A stretch of DNA of 64,000 nt from Streptomyces sp. AM 4-1-1. Lineage in GTDB: Bacteria; Actinomycetota; Actinomycetes; Streptomycetales; Streptomycetaceae. Shown here piece after piece: positions 9,113-18,301 of this stretch. A program made the position numbers and the translations under genes. The notes under the pieces are model-generated. The model made no database searches. It had not been told where the DNA came from and saw only the letters and a list, made by a program, of their open reading frames with translations. The stretch covers positions 620,001-684,000 of the forward strand of contig NZ_CP119145.1 in assembly GCF_029167625.1 (NCBI RefSeq). The letters are read 5' to 3'. Position 1 is the first letter of the stretch. Each line of letters begins with the position of its first letter.

Positions 9113-10045
9113 TCACGCCTCCTGGTCCGTGGCCGTACGGGCGGCGCTGTACTCCGCCTGGTCAGCGGTCAGGTCGAGATATGCCTGTTCCAATGTGGCT
9201 TCCTCATCGGCGAGTTCGAGGAGCGGTATGCCCTTGTCCACCGCGATCGGCCCGATCTCCGTCACCCGTGCGCCCTCGACGGTCCAGCGGCCGTCCTCCG
9301 CAGGCACAGCGGTGAACCCCTTGTCCCGCAAGGCATTCCGCAGCCGGTCGCCTTCCGTGGTCCGCAGCCGCACCCTGGGCTGGACGCGCGAGTCGATGAA
9401 GTCACGCATCGAGGTGTCGGCGAGGAGCCGTCCCCGGCCCAGGACGACCAGGTGATCGGCGAAGGACGCCGTCTCGTTCATCAGGTGGCTGGAGACCAGG
9501 ACCGTTCTCCCCTGTCCCGCCAGGCGGCGCACCAGTTCCCTGATCCAGATGATGCCTTCGGGGTCCAGGCCGTTGGACGGCTCGTCGAGGATCAGCACCG
9601 CCGGATCGCCGAGAAGGGCCGCGGCTGTCCCGAGGCGCTGGCGCATGCCGAGCGAGAAGGTCCTGACGCGTTTCCTCGCGACGCTCGCGATCCCGGACTC
9701 CTCCAGCACCTCGTCCGCCCGGCGGGCCGGAATGCCGTTGCTCACGGCGAGGGCCAGCAGGTGCTCTCGTGCCGACCGCGATCCGTGCGCGGCCTGTGGG
9801 TCGAGGAGCGCGCCGACCTGGCGCAGCGGTGCGTCGAGTGCGGCGTAGTGGCGGCCTCCGATGGTCGCCGTGCCCGATGTCGGCCGGTCGAGGCCGAGGA
9901 CCAGGCGCATCGTGGTGGACTTGCCGGCGCCGTTGGGGCCGAGGAAGCCGGTGATCCGGCCCGGCCGCACGCTGAAGGTGAGGCAGTCCACGGCGCGGGT
10001 CGAGCCGTATTCCTTGGTGAGTTCGTGGACGTCGATGCTGGTCAT
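9113..10045 (-). CDS. ABC transporter ATP-binding protein
   Basis: A 310-residue ATPase of the CcmA/DrrA type. Walker A is GPNGAGKST (about residue 38), the signature is FSLGMRQRL and Walker B is AVLILDEPSNGLDPEG. The C-terminal 90 residues are the accessory region found in drug and bacteriocin exporters of this type. The ATG at 10045 is preceded by GGAGG at eight bases. It is the first gene of the two-gene exporter operon and divergent from the histidine kinase 106 bp away. Confidence 0.92.
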   Translation of the reverse strand: MTSIDVHELTKEYGSTRAVDCLTFSVRPGRITGFLGPNGAGKSTTMRLVLGLDRPTSGTATIGGRHYAALDAPLRQVGALLDPQAAHGSRSAREHLLALAVSNGIPARRADEVLEESGIASVARKRVRTFSLGMRQRLGTAAALLGDPAVLILDEPSNGLDPEGIIWIRELVRRLAGQGRTVLVSSHLMNETASFADHLVVLGRGRLLADTSMRDFIDSRVQPRVRLRTTEGDRLRNALRDKGFTAVPAEDGRWTVEGARVTEIGPIAVDKGIPLLELADEEATLEQAYLDLTADQAEYSAARTATDQEA

Positions 10046-10151
10046 GGCTCCAGCCTCCTGGCCGTCCACGTCCCGGTCCTCCCCCGCCCGGGGAGATCGC
10101 CTCCCCCGCACGGGGGAGCCACCACCATCACGTCGCTGGCACGATGACGGA

Positions 10152-11327
10152 ATGCTCCGATTCCTCCGTCGACTGGTCTCTCCGGTCACGTACACACGCT
10201 GGCTGCACCTGTGCATCCCCATGGCGTTCGTGGCGATTTGGCTGTTCATCGACATGGAGCATGTCTGGGTGCTGTTGCTGTTGGCCGTTCCGCTCGGTCT
10301 GATCCCGGCGGTGCGCCTGGAGGAAGGGCTGCAGGCCCAACTGCTCCTGACCCCGTACGAGCGGGGCACCCCGTACGCCTCGATCGGCACCGCGTCCGCG
10401 GCCACCTGGGAAGATCGCTGGCGGACCGTCCTCTGGCTGGAGGTCCGTCTGCTTCTGTCCGCGGTCGTCACGGGGCTCACCTCCTGGCTCCCCCTGACCT
10501 CGGTGGAGATGGTGATGCGGGCCCGGGGCGACACCGTGCCGGATGTCACGGTGTTCAACTCGCTGGATCCTCACTGGTGGTACATCCCCCTGGCGGTGGT
10601 TCCGCTCCTGGTTCTTCCCGTCCTGTGCGTCCTGCTGGGCGACTTGATCACCCTTTTCGCCCGCAGACTGCTCGGTCCCTCGCGCTACGAGCGGTTGACC
10701 GCCCTGGAGGAGCGCACCGAGCAGTTGCTGGAGCGAAACCGCATCGCGCGCGAGTTGCACGACTCGATCGGGCACGCGTTGACGGTCGCTGTCGTGCAGG
10801 CGGGCGCGGCACGGGCGGCCGGTGACGCGGCGTTCACCGAGCGGGCGCTGGCCGCGATCGAGGAGACGGGACGGGACGCCCTGGACGATCTGGAGCGGGT
10901 GCTCCGCGTGCTGCGGGAGTCGTCCGGGACACCCATCGGTCAGCAGCCGACGCTCGTCGAGGCGGGCCGGTTGCTGGAATCGGCCCGGGGCTCCGGGGTG
11001 AAGGTCGACTCCGAGGTCTCGGGGCAGCTGGGCGCGGTGCCCGGAGCCGTGTCGCGGGAGGGGTATCGAATCCTTCAGGAAGCGCTGACCAACATGTTGC
11101 GCCACTCCGGGGCGGCGGCGGTGGGGGTACGGATCATTGTCGCGGACGGGTGGTTGGAGCTGGAGGTGACGAATCCGCTCGGCGCTTCGGTGGCCTCCCC
11201 GGGCGGGGGGACGGGCCTTCGCGGGATACGTGAGCGTGCGGCGTTGCTGGGTGGAAAGGCCACCACCGGCCCGTACGAAGGCGGGTGGAGAGTGCACGTG
11301 AGCCTTCCGTTGGACGGCATACCCTGA
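10152..11327 (+). CDS. Two-component sensor histidine kinase, NarL/DesK type
   Basis: A 391-residue membrane kinase. Four hydrophobic segments occupy roughly residues 15-170. The HisKA_3 dimerisation box [20 protein letters not shown] carries the phospho-accepting His at about residue 203. The HATPase end shows [18 protein letters not shown]. Its partner regulator starts four bases after the stop. The adjacent divergent ABC exporter is the probable target, as in other envelope-stress or antibiotic-sensing modules (inference). Confidence 0.9.
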   Translation: MLRFLRRLVSPVTYTRWLHLCIPMAFVAIWLFIDMEHVWVLLLLAVPLGLIPAVRLEEGLQAQLLLTPYERGTPYASIGTASAATWEDRWRTVLWLEVRLLLSAVVTGLTSWLPLTSVEMVMRARGDTVPDVTVFNSLDPHWWYIPLAVVPLLVLPVLCVLLGDLITLFARRLLGPSRYERLTALEERTEQLLERNRIARELHDSIGHALTVAVVQAGAARAAGDAAFTERALAAIEETGRDALDDLERVLRVLRESSGTPIGQQPTLVEAGRLLESARGSGVKVDSEVSGQLGAVPGAVSREGYRILQEALTNMLRHSGAAAVGVRIIVADGWLELEVTNPLGASVASPGGGTGLRGIRERAALLGGKATTGPYEGGWRVHVSLPLDGIP

Positions 11328-11331
11328 CCGG

Positions 11332-11982
11332 ATGGCGGTTACCGTTCTTCTGGTCGACGACGAACCTCTCGTGCGCGCGGGGCTGCGCGCGGTCCTGGAG
11401 GCCCAGCCCGATATCGAGGTCGTGGGCGAGGCCGCCGACGGCGCCGCCGTGATCCCTCTGGTGCGCCGGTTGCGGCCCGACGTGGTGGCCATGGATGTAC
11501 GCATGCCGCTGATGGACGGCATCGAGGCGACCAAGGTGGTGCTGCGTACGGTGCCCGAGCCGCCGAAGATCATCGTGGTGACGACGTTCGAGAACGACGA
11601 GTACGTCTACGAGGCGCTGCGCGCCGGGGCCGACGGCTTCCTCCTCAAGCGCGCCCGGCCCGCCGAGATCGTGCACGCGGTGCGCCTGGTGGCGGAGGGC
11701 GAGTCGCTGCTGTTCCCGGCGGCGGTGCGGCAGCTCGCCGCCGAATACGGGACGAACGCGGCGCGGACGGCCATGGACCGGGCGGCGCTCACGGAGCGGG
11801 AGGCTCAGGTGCTGCGACTGATGGCGCGGGGTCTGTCCAACGCTGAGATCGCCGCCAAGCTCGTGGTCGGTGTCGAGACGGTGAAGACCCATGTCAGTGC
11901 GGTTCTGGCGAAGTTGGGGGCGAGGGATCGGACCCAGGCGGTGATCGCGGCCTACGAGTCCGGATTCGTGGCCCCGCGATAA
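11332..11982 (+). CDS. LuxR/NarL-family response regulator
   Basis: A 216-residue regulator. The receiver domain has the acidic pair VDDE at residues 8-11, the phosphorylation Asp in [12 protein letters not shown] (about residue 54) and the conserved Lys in LLKRARP. The C-terminal HTH reads [22 protein letters not shown] and ends in the expected recognition helix ETVKTHV. It is coupled to the kinase gene upstream. Confidence 0.93.
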   Translation: MAVTVLLVDDEPLVRAGLRAVLEAQPDIEVVGEAADGAAVIPLVRRLRPDVVAMDVRMPLMDGIEATKVVLRTVPEPPKIIVVTTFENDEYVYEALRAGADGFLLKRARPAEIVHAVRLVAEGESLLFPAAVRQLAAEYGTNAARTAMDRAALTEREAQVLRLMARGLSNAEIAAKLVVGVETVKTHVSAVLAKLGARDRTQAVIAAYESGFVAPR

Positions 11983-12082
11983 GCCCGAGGACCGGAAACG
12001 GGTAGGTCCGGGCCTCGGTCGCCCCGGCTCCCGCCAGCGAGTACGATCCGGCAGACATGCGCACGAGCTGGGAGGACACACC

Positions 12083-13240
12083 GTGGGCCGGCTGACCGGT
12101 GGGGACCCGTCCCTGTTGCGGCGGATCAATTCCGCAGTGGTGCTGCACGCGCTCAGGGGTGCCGGTTCCCCCACCCTCACGGACCTCACCCGGATCACGG
12201 GACTGTCACGGCCGACGGTAGAGGGCGTCGTCGAAGGGCTCTTCGAGGCCGGCCTGGTGGTCGAGGCCGCGCCTGACGAGGGCGAGGCCCGCCGGCAGGG
12301 ACGGCCCGCCCGCAGGTTCCGCTTCCGTGCCGAGGCCGGGCACCTGATGGGCATCGAGATCGGCCCGCACCGGGTGTCGGCGCTGATGTCCGGGCTGGAC
12401 GGCCGGATCATCGGTGCCGCGTCGCGCGACGTGTCGGAGACGGCGTCCGCCGACGACCGGCTGGACCGGGTCAGGACCGTCGTCGCCGAGGTGCTGCGCC
12501 GGACCGGGGTCTCCAGGAGCAGTCTCCGGGCGGTCGGTGTGGGCAGCCCGGGCATCGTGGAGGCCGACGGAACCGTACGGCTGGGCACCGCGCTGCCGGG
12601 CTGGACCGGGCTGCCGCTGGGTGAGCGGCTGCGTCGTTCCTTCCGCTGCCCGGTCCTGGTGGAGAACGACGCCAACGCGGCCGCTGTCGCGGAGCACTGG
12701 AAGGGCGCCGCCACCGAGTCCGACGACATCGTCTTCGTACTGGCGGGGCTGAGCCCGGGCGCCGGTTCGCTGATCGGTGGCCGGTTGCACCGCGGTTTCG
12801 GCGGCGGTGCGGGCGAGATCGGCGCCCTGCACCTGCTGGGCCGCGAGGTGACTCCGGAGAAGCTGCTGTCCACCACGGACAAGCCGCTGGACCCGCTGGA
12901 CGAGCCCGCCGTGGCGGCGGTCTTCGCGGAGGCCCGTAAGGGCGACGTGCGGGCCCAGGCCGCCGTCGAACGGTTCATCCACCGGCTGGTCCACGATGTG
13001 GCTGCGCTGGTGCTGGCGCTCGATCCCGAGCTGGTGGTGATCGGCGGCTGGGCGGCGGGGCTGGACGGTGTGCTGGAGCCGCTGCGCGGCGAGTTGGCGC
13101 GCTACTGTCTGCGCCCGCCCGAGGTGACGTTGTCCCTGCTCGGGGAGGCGGCGGTGGCCACGGGGGCGCTGCGGCTGGCCCTGGACCATGTCGAGGAGCA
13201 GCTGTTCGCGGTCGAGGGAACGGTAACGGCCCGCCGCTGA
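12083..13240 (+). CDS. ROK-family transcriptional regulator
   Basis: A 385-residue repressor of the NagC/XylR type. An N-terminal winged HTH (LTDLTRITGLSRPTVEGVVEGL, residues 32-53) precedes a ROK sugar-kinase-like fold containing VENDANAAAV and GGGAGEIGAL. The usual zinc-binding CxCGxxGC motif of ROK kinases is not seen; the segment after GEIGALHL reads LGREVTPEK. This suggests a regulator without kinase activity. The start is the GTG at 12083 after GGGAGGACAC. The ligand is unknown. Confidence 0.88.
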   Translation: MGRLTGGDPSLLRRINSAVVLHALRGAGSPTLTDLTRITGLSRPTVEGVVEGLFEAGLVVEAAPDEGEARRQGRPARRFRFRAEAGHLMGIEIGPHRVSALMSGLDGRIIGAASRDVSETASADDRLDRVRTVVAEVLRRTGVSRSSLRAVGVGSPGIVEADGTVRLGTALPGWTGLPLGERLRRSFRCPVLVENDANAAAVAEHWKGAATESDDIVFVLAGLSPGAGSLIGGRLHRGFGGGAGEIGALHLLGREVTPEKLLSTTDKPLDPLDEPAVAAVFAEARKGDVRAQAAVERFIHRLVHDVAALVLALDPELVVIGGWAAGLDGVLEPLRGELARYCLRPPEVTLSLLGEAAVATGALRLALDHVEEQLFAVEGTVTARR

Positions 13241-13248
13241 CAGCGACG

Positions 13249-13283
13249 GGCCGCGACACTCCGGGCGCGGAGCCGGCGCGGCC
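13249..13283. terminator. Candidate bidirectional hairpin between convergent genes
   Basis: GGCCGCG (13249-13255) pairs with CGCGGCC (13277-13283) in the 58-bp gap where the ROK gene and the GntR gene end face to face. The stem is short and there is no T-tract, so this is a weak call. Confidence 0.35.
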
Positions 13284-13298
13284 GGTCCGGTCCCGGGG

Positions 13299-14066
13299 TC
13301 AGGACGCCTTGCGTTCCTCGTCCTGGTGGCTGATCTGCAGATCGCCCGCGTCGCCGAAGGTGAGGCGGCAGGTGTCCGCCCGGTACGTGGCGACGGAGAC
13401 CGCTGCGGTGCCGCCCACGGCGAAGTAGCGGGTGGTCACGACGAGTACGGGCGCGCCGGGCAGCCGGTCCAGCGCCTTGGCGTCGTCCGTGCCCGCCGAG
13501 CCGAGCTCCACCGAACGGTCCTGGCCTTCGAGACCGAGACGGTGCAGCTCCCGCAGCACACCGCGGGCGCGGACGGGGCCGGCCGGGGCGTCGATCGCGG
13601 AGAGGTCGGGGACGGACGACGAGGGCACGTACAGCAGCTCCGCCGCCACCGTCTGTCCGTTGGTGACACGGGTACGGCGGACGGTGTGCACGAGCTCGTC
13701 GATGTCCGTGTCCAGCAGCACCGCCACCGACGCCGGTGCGGGCCCGGTGGTGGAGCCGACGGGCTGCCACGCCTCACCGGTGACGCCGCCGGCCCAGTCG
13801 TGCTGGGCGGTGGAGACGGCGACGCCCACGCGCGGCGGGGCCACCGTGGTCCCGACACCGCGGCGGCGCTGGAGTCTGCCTTCGAGTTCGAGCTGCTCGA
13901 GCGCCTGCCGGAGCGTCGCTCGGGCGACACCGAACCGGGCAGCGAGATCACGCTCGTTGGGCAGGACTTCCCCCACCGTAAAGTCCGAGTCGAGTGCCTC
14001 ACTGAGCACGGTCCTGAGGTGCCAGTATTTCGGCTCCTGTACCGATTCCAGCTGCGTGGTCCCCAC
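13299..14066 (-). CDS. GntR/HutC-family transcriptional regulator
   Basis: A 255-residue regulator. The N-terminal GntR winged HTH is seen as FTVGEVLPNERDLAARFGVA with RATLRQALEQLELEG (residues 28-65). The C-terminal part is the UTRA ligand-binding domain of the HutC subfamily. The promoter side (14067-14150) is markedly AT-rich with TTTAATAAAT and the palindromic ends AAGGT...ACCTT, consistent with autoregulation. No metabolic operon lies beside it, so the effector is not guessable. Confidence 0.88.
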   Translation of the reverse strand: MGTTQLESVQEPKYWHLRTVLSEALDSDFTVGEVLPNERDLAARFGVARATLRQALEQLELEGRLQRRRGVGTTVAPPRVGVAVSTAQHDWAGGVTGEAWQPVGSTTGPAPASVAVLLDTDIDELVHTVRRTRVTNGQTVAAELLYVPSSSVPDLSAIDAPAGPVRARGVLRELHRLGLEGQDRSVELGSAGTDDAKALDRLPGAPVLVVTTRYFAVGGTAAVSVATYRADTCRLTFGDAGDLQISHQDEERKAS

Positions 14067-14119
14067 CCTGTCCTCCGCAATCGCCCAGCGAATCTTCCGC
14101 GACGCTATTTATTAAAGGT

Positions 14120-14147
14120 TCCTGTCTAACCTGAGACCTTAGGGCGA
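14120..14147 (-). promoter_or_regulatory. AT-rich promoter and possible operator of the GntR gene
   Basis: Reading toward the GntR gene, AAGGTCTCAGG...GGAACCTT has AAGGT and ACCTT ends about 26 bp apart, followed by TTTAATAAATAG, an unusually AT-rich block for this genome. It lies 50-85 bp before the GntR start. The site is inferred from position and symmetry only. Confidence 0.35.
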
Positions 14148-15009
14148 CACATCCCCTTGGTCAAGACCAATCCTCATCCCTCCTGGAGGAAAACGCGGCT
14201 TCACCGCAGAGCGTTCACAGGACGTTCGCGCCGTCGTGAGGCGTACGCAGCAAGAAATCCCACGTCCGGGCAGGAGCGCGAAGCTCCGGGCAGCCCGGGA
14301 AACCGGCCGCATCGAACGACCCCGCCCCTGGCATCCATCCGGAAGACGCTCTCCACCCCGCTGTCGAGCCGATCGACCGCGAGACGGTGACGAGTGACGG
14401 GTGACGATCCGGATCGGGCAGGCGGGGGTTCGCGTCCGTCCTGGCGTGGCGCGCAGGACCCGCGGAGCCGGACTTCCCGCACGACACCCTCCGCGTCGGT
14501 GATCCGTCCGAGCCTCCGGTGGGCGACCCCGGGGGCACGGAACGGTGTTCCCCGAAGACCTCGGCGGCGCTGTCGGTTGTCACACCTCCATCCCAACCGA
14601 GGCATCAGGTGGTGTCCAGCCGTAATCAGGGCGATGTCCGGCTCACGACCGACGGCCCCACCACAACCAGCGCAACCGGTACAACTGGTACGCATTCCGG
14701 CGAACCAAACCCGGAGGCCGACCCGCGGGGCACCGAGCGCGGGCTCCGGAACGCGCGTACCGGACGAACGAATACCCCGTGCCCCGTGGCCCCGCGCCCT
14801 GTGCCCGATGCCCCTGCCCCTGCCCCTGCCCCTGCCCCTGCCCCTGCCCCTGCCCCTGCCCCTGCCCAGGAAAAACCCGGTCCGCGAGAACCCAGGGCCG
14901 GGGAAATCCCAGGTCCGGGAAAACCGGACGATAGGTCTCCAGATCCGCATTAACCCGTCGGACACAAGACGTTCGCGGTCAGGCAACACCGCTCGGTCAG
15001 AGTGGCGGC
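14148..15009. other. 860-bp region without a convincing gene
   Basis: Long open frames exist on both strands here, but their translations are Arg/Pro-rich low complexity with no domain, as expected from GC-rich non-coding DNA. The stretch holds the CCCCTG hexamer array described separately. It also holds a small perfect hairpin GTCCGG-GAAAA-CCGGAC (14913-14929) about 80 bp before the acetyltransferase gene. No RNA gene was recognised. Confidence 0.5.
14811..14864. repeat. (CCCCTG)9 hexanucleotide tandem repeat
   Basis: Nine uninterrupted CCCCTG units run from 14811 to 14864 and a degenerate tenth (CCCAGG) follows. The array lies about 145 bp upstream of the acetyltransferase start, in non-coding DNA. 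Such arrays are prone to slippage, so copy number may vary between strains. Confidence 0.9.
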
Positions 15010-16512
15010 ATGACCGATATGACCTCCGCCAAGAGCGCCCACCGAGCCCATCACTGGCGTCGGGACCTCACCGAACTGGCCGCACTGTTCACCGCGGTCG
15101 CCGTGGCCGACGCGGTCGCCAATCTCGTCGGGCATCAGCCGGACGGCCCGTATCTGCTGATCGCGGCGGCGGTGGCGCTGGCCGCGACCGCCGCCTTCCA
15201 CATCTGGTGGGCCCGGCGGCACAGCCACGCCCCACCGCCGCACGTGGCCACCCCACCGCCACACACGCCCGCCACACCGCCACACGCAGCCACTCCACCG
15301 GCACGTGCGGCCGTCCCGGCGTCGCACCGCACCGCCGGAGTCCCGGCACCGGACCCTTCCGGTGGTCCGCCGCCCGTCCGCACAGACCCCACCGTCACGG
15401 CGCCGGCCGTGCCCGCCGAGGGCCCGGTCCTGTGGCGGATGCGTACCACCGTCCGTGACGCGCCCGGCAGCCTCGCCTCGCTGTGCGTCGCGCTGGCCCG
15501 GCACCGGATCGACATCCTCACCCTGCAGACGCACCCACTGGCTCGGGGCACGGTGGACGAGTTCCTGCTCCGCGCCCCCGCCACGCTCCAGGCACGCCAG
15601 TTGAGCCGCGAGATCTCGGAGGCGGGCGGCAGCTCCACCTGGATCGAACGTGCCGACGCGCACGATCTGGTGGACACCCCCACCCGGGTGCTCGGACTCG
15701 CCACCCGCACGGCGCTGGACGCGGCGGAACTCCCCCTGGCCCTGCGCCAGCTGCTGGGTCGCTGCACCATCCACTCGGTTCCGGCCGTCTCCTTCGACGG
15801 CCGGCCGACGGGCGCGTCCGCGCCGGTCGAAGGGGTCCTGGAGGAGACCTCGATGCGGCTGCGCGATCCGTCAGGCGGCGTCATCACCGTCGAGCGGCCG
15901 TATCTCCCCTTCACCCCGACCGAGTTCGCCCGTGCCCGCGCCCTGGTCGAACTCGATGCCCGGCTCGGTCCCCGGGTCCCACGCGACGAGGCCGTCCTGA
16001 CCCTTCCCGAGGGCGACCCGGTCACCGTGCGCCGCGCCGACCGGAGCGATCTCACGGCGGCCCGGGCGATGCACGACCGGTGCTCGGAGCACACCCTGCG
16101 GCTGCGCTACCACGGCCCCGTGGGCGACGCCGACCGCTATCTGGACCATCTGCTGAGCCCCCGGTACGGCCGTTCCCTCGCCGTGCGGACCTCCTCCGGA
16201 CAGCTCGTCGCGCTCGGCCATCTGCTCTGGGACGGCGACGAGACCGAGGTCGCCCTGCTCGTCGAGGACGGCTGGCAGCGCCGGGGGATCGGCTCGCGGC
16301 TTCTCCACCGCCTGGTCGAACTCGCCGTCGAGGCGGACTGCGAGAACGTCTACGCCGTGACTCAGGCCGCCAACACCGGCATGGTCGCCACGATGCGCGG
16401 CCTGGGCCGACCGCTCGACTACCAGATCGAGGAAGGCACGCTGGTCGTCACCGCGCGGCTGAACGCGTCCGTGTCCCGGTCTCTGCCCCCGTACGAGCGG
16501 GCGGATCGCTGA
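15010..16512 (+). CDS. Membrane-anchored ACT-GNAT fusion protein
   Basis: A 500-residue protein with three parts. Residues 15-65 hold two hydrophobic stretches that look like a membrane hairpin. A Pro/Ala/Thr-rich linker (about 70-140) contains repeats such as TPPPHTPATPPHAATPP. From about 145, 'VLWRMRTTVRDAPGSLASLCVALAR' begins an ACT-like regulatory fold. A GNAT acetyltransferase domain follows from about 335, with the acetyl-CoA loop WQRRGIGSRLLHRL. ACT-GNAT fusions without the membrane part are known in actinobacteria; amino-acid-controlled acetylation of a protein or metabolite is a reasonable guess. The last 65 bp overlap the end of the convergent gene. Confidence 0.75.
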   Translation: MTDMTSAKSAHRAHHWRRDLTELAALFTAVAVADAVANLVGHQPDGPYLLIAAAVALAATAAFHIWWARRHSHAPPPHVATPPPHTPATPPHAATPPARAAVPASHRTAGVPAPDPSGGPPPVRTDPTVTAPAVPAEGPVLWRMRTTVRDAPGSLASLCVALARHRIDILTLQTHPLARGTVDEFLLRAPATLQARQLSREISEAGGSSTWIERADAHDLVDTPTRVLGLATRTALDAAELPLALRQLLGRCTIHSVPAVSFDGRPTGASAPVEGVLEETSMRLRDPSGGVITVERPYLPFTPTEFARARALVELDARLGPRVPRDEAVLTLPEGDPVTVRRADRSDLTAARAMHDRCSEHTLRLRYHGPVGDADRYLDHLLSPRYGRSLAVRTSSGQLVALGHLLWDGDETEVALLVEDGWQRRGIGSRLLHRLVELAVEADCENVYAVTQAANTGMVATMRGLGRPLDYQIEEGTLVVTARLNASVSRSLPPYERADR

Positions 16513-17659
16513 GCGCCTGACTGAGGTCCGCCCACAGGTCCTCGACGTCCTCCAGGCCGACGGACATCCGCAGCAGCCGCTCGCCGACACCCGCCGACCG
16601 CCGGTCCCCCTCGTCCACGATGCGGTGGCTGATCGAGGCCGGGTGCTGGATCAGGCTGTCGACGCTGCCGAGACTGACCGCGGGGGTGATCAGCCGTACC
16701 GCGCCGATCACCCGGTGCGGATCTCCGTACACCTCGAAGGAGACCATCGCCCCGCTGATCCTCGGGTAGTGCACCCGGGCGACGCGCGGATCGGCGGTCA
16801 GTCTGCGGGCCAGTTCGGCGGCGCTCCCGGACGCGGCGCGGACCCGCACCGGCAGCGTCGACAGTCCGCGCAGCAGCAGGTATCCGGCCATCGGGTGCAG
16901 CACGCCGCCGGTCGCGAACCGCACCTGCCGCAGCCGCGCCGCGAACTCCTCGTCGCAGGCCACGACCCCGCCCATCACATCGCCGTGCCCGCCGAGGTAC
17001 TTCGTGGCGCTGTGCAGCACGACGCGGGCCCCGTGCTCGACCGGCCGCTGGAGGACAGGGGTGGCGAACGTGTTGTCGACGAGCAGCGGCACCGAACCGC
17101 AGGAGTGCGCGACGGCCCGGATGTCGATCTCGGCGAGCGTCGGGTTGGCGGGGGTCTCCACCATCACCAGGGCGGTGTCCGGCCGGACGGCGTCCGCGAT
17201 CCCCGCCGGATCGGTCCAGGTCACCTCGGTGCCCAGCAGACCCGCGCCGAGCAGGTGGTCGCTGCAGCCGTAGAGCGGTCGTACCGCCACCACATGGCGC
17301 AGTCCCAGGCTCGCGCGGGCCAGCAGCACGGCGGTGAGCGCCGCCATTCCGCTGGCGAACGCGACGGCGCTCTCCGTTCCTTCGAGCCGGGCCAGAGCGG
17401 TCTCGAAGCGGGCCGTCGTCGGGTTGTCGAGGCGGGCGTACACCGGCGGCCCGTCGAGCCTGCCGCCGGTGGCGGCGAAGGCGTCGATCCGCTCGGCCTC
17501 GGCCCGGGAGTCGTACGAGGGATAGGTCGTGGACAGATCGATCGGCGGGGCGTGCAGGCCCAGTGACGCGAGATCGTCACGTCCGGCGTGCACGGCTTCG
17601 GTGGCGAGCGCCCTGGTCCGGGGCGCGGCCGAGGGCGGCAACGGGGCTTCGGTGTCCAT
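16448..17659 (-). CDS. Cystathionine gamma-synthase/lyase family PLP enzyme
   Basis: A 403-residue Cys/Met metabolism PLP-dependent enzyme. The PLP lysine is in LHSATKYLGGHGDVMGG (about residue 220) and the substrate loop YARLDNPTTARFETALARLEG is typical. Whether it is a gamma-synthase, a gamma-lyase or a methionine gamma-lyase cannot be decided from the motif alone. The divergent Lrp-type regulator starts 59 bp away and is its probable controller. The 3' end overlaps the convergent acetyltransferase gene by 65 bp. Confidence 0.88.
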   Translation of the reverse strand: MDTEAPLPPSAAPRTRALATEAVHAGRDDLASLGLHAPPIDLSTTYPSYDSRAEAERIDAFAATGGRLDGPPVYARLDNPTTARFETALARLEGTESAVAFASGMAALTAVLLARASLGLRHVVAVRPLYGCSDHLLGAGLLGTEVTWTDPAGIADAVRPDTALVMVETPANPTLAEIDIRAVAHSCGSVPLLVDNTFATPVLQRPVEHGARVVLHSATKYLGGHGDVMGGVVACDEEFAARLRQVRFATGGVLHPMAGYLLLRGLSTLPVRVRAASGSAAELARRLTADPRVARVHYPRISGAMVSFEVYGDPHRVIGAVRLITPAVSLGSVDSLIQHPASISHRIVDEGDRRSAGVGERLLRMSVGLEDVEDLWADLSQALSDPPARTGAETGTRTRSAAR

Positions 17660-17718
17660 GGCGCCACTCTGAACAACTGCCGGGCATGAGCGGTGGGACG
17701 CCGTGCTACGTTCGGCCG

Positions 17719-18216
17719 GTGACCGAATCCGTCGCTCTCGATCCGGTCGATCTGCACATTCTCCGCCTGTTGCAGAACGATGCCCGGACCACGTACCGCG
17801 ATCTCGCCGCCGAGGTCGGCGTGGCCGCCTCGACGTGTCTGGACCGGGTGGCCCGGCTGCGGCGCGCGGGGGTCATCCTCGGGCACCAGCTGCGACTCGA
17901 TCCGGCGCGGCTCGGCCGCGGACTTGAGGCCCTGCTCCTGGTGCAGGTCCGGCCGCACCGCCGCGAACTCATCGGGCCCTTCGTGGAGCGGGTCCGGGCC
18001 CTGCCGGAGACCCGGGCGCTGTTCCATCTCACCGGTCCCGACGACTATCTGGTCCAGGTGGCCGTGGCGGGGACGGCGGATCTCCAGCGGCTGGTGCTCG
18101 ACGAGTTCACCTCCCGGCGCGAAGTGGCCCGGGTGGAGACGCGGTTGGTCTTCCAGCAGTGGGAGTGCGGTCCGCTGCTCCCGCCGTCGGCGGGCGAACC
18201 GGGCCCACCGCCGTGA
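17719..18216 (+). CDS. Lrp/AsnC-family transcriptional regulator
   Basis: A 165-residue regulator. An N-terminal HTH (ILRLLQNDARTTYRDLAAEV, then ASTCLDRVARL) precedes an RAM/AsnC ligand-binding domain with the loop LTGPDDYLVQVAV near residue 110. The GTG at 17719 is taken as the start because it gives the usual Lrp N-terminus; an ATG at 17686 is the alternative. It is divergent from the sulfur-amino-acid enzyme, so an amino acid such as methionine or cysteine may be the effector. Confidence 0.9.
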   Translation: MTESVALDPVDLHILRLLQNDARTTYRDLAAEVGVAASTCLDRVARLRRAGVILGHQLRLDPARLGRGLEALLLVQVRPHRRELIGPFVERVRALPETRALFHLTGPDDYLVQVAVAGTADLQRLVLDEFTSRREVARVETRLVFQQWECGPLLPPSAGEPGPPP

Positions 18217-18301
18217 CCACTGCCGATCCCGTCACGAAAGGCCGGGCGGCCGGGTTCGGACGGTAGTGACTTCAAGGGCTCCGTCGTACGAGGATGTCCA
18301 C

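Noticed and set aside
14201..14989. A 262-codon open frame on the minus strand with an Arg-Gly repeat
   Set aside because: Its translation is low-complexity Arg/Gly sequence produced by the CCCCTG array and GC-rich DNA; there is no domain, no ribosome site and no plausible start.
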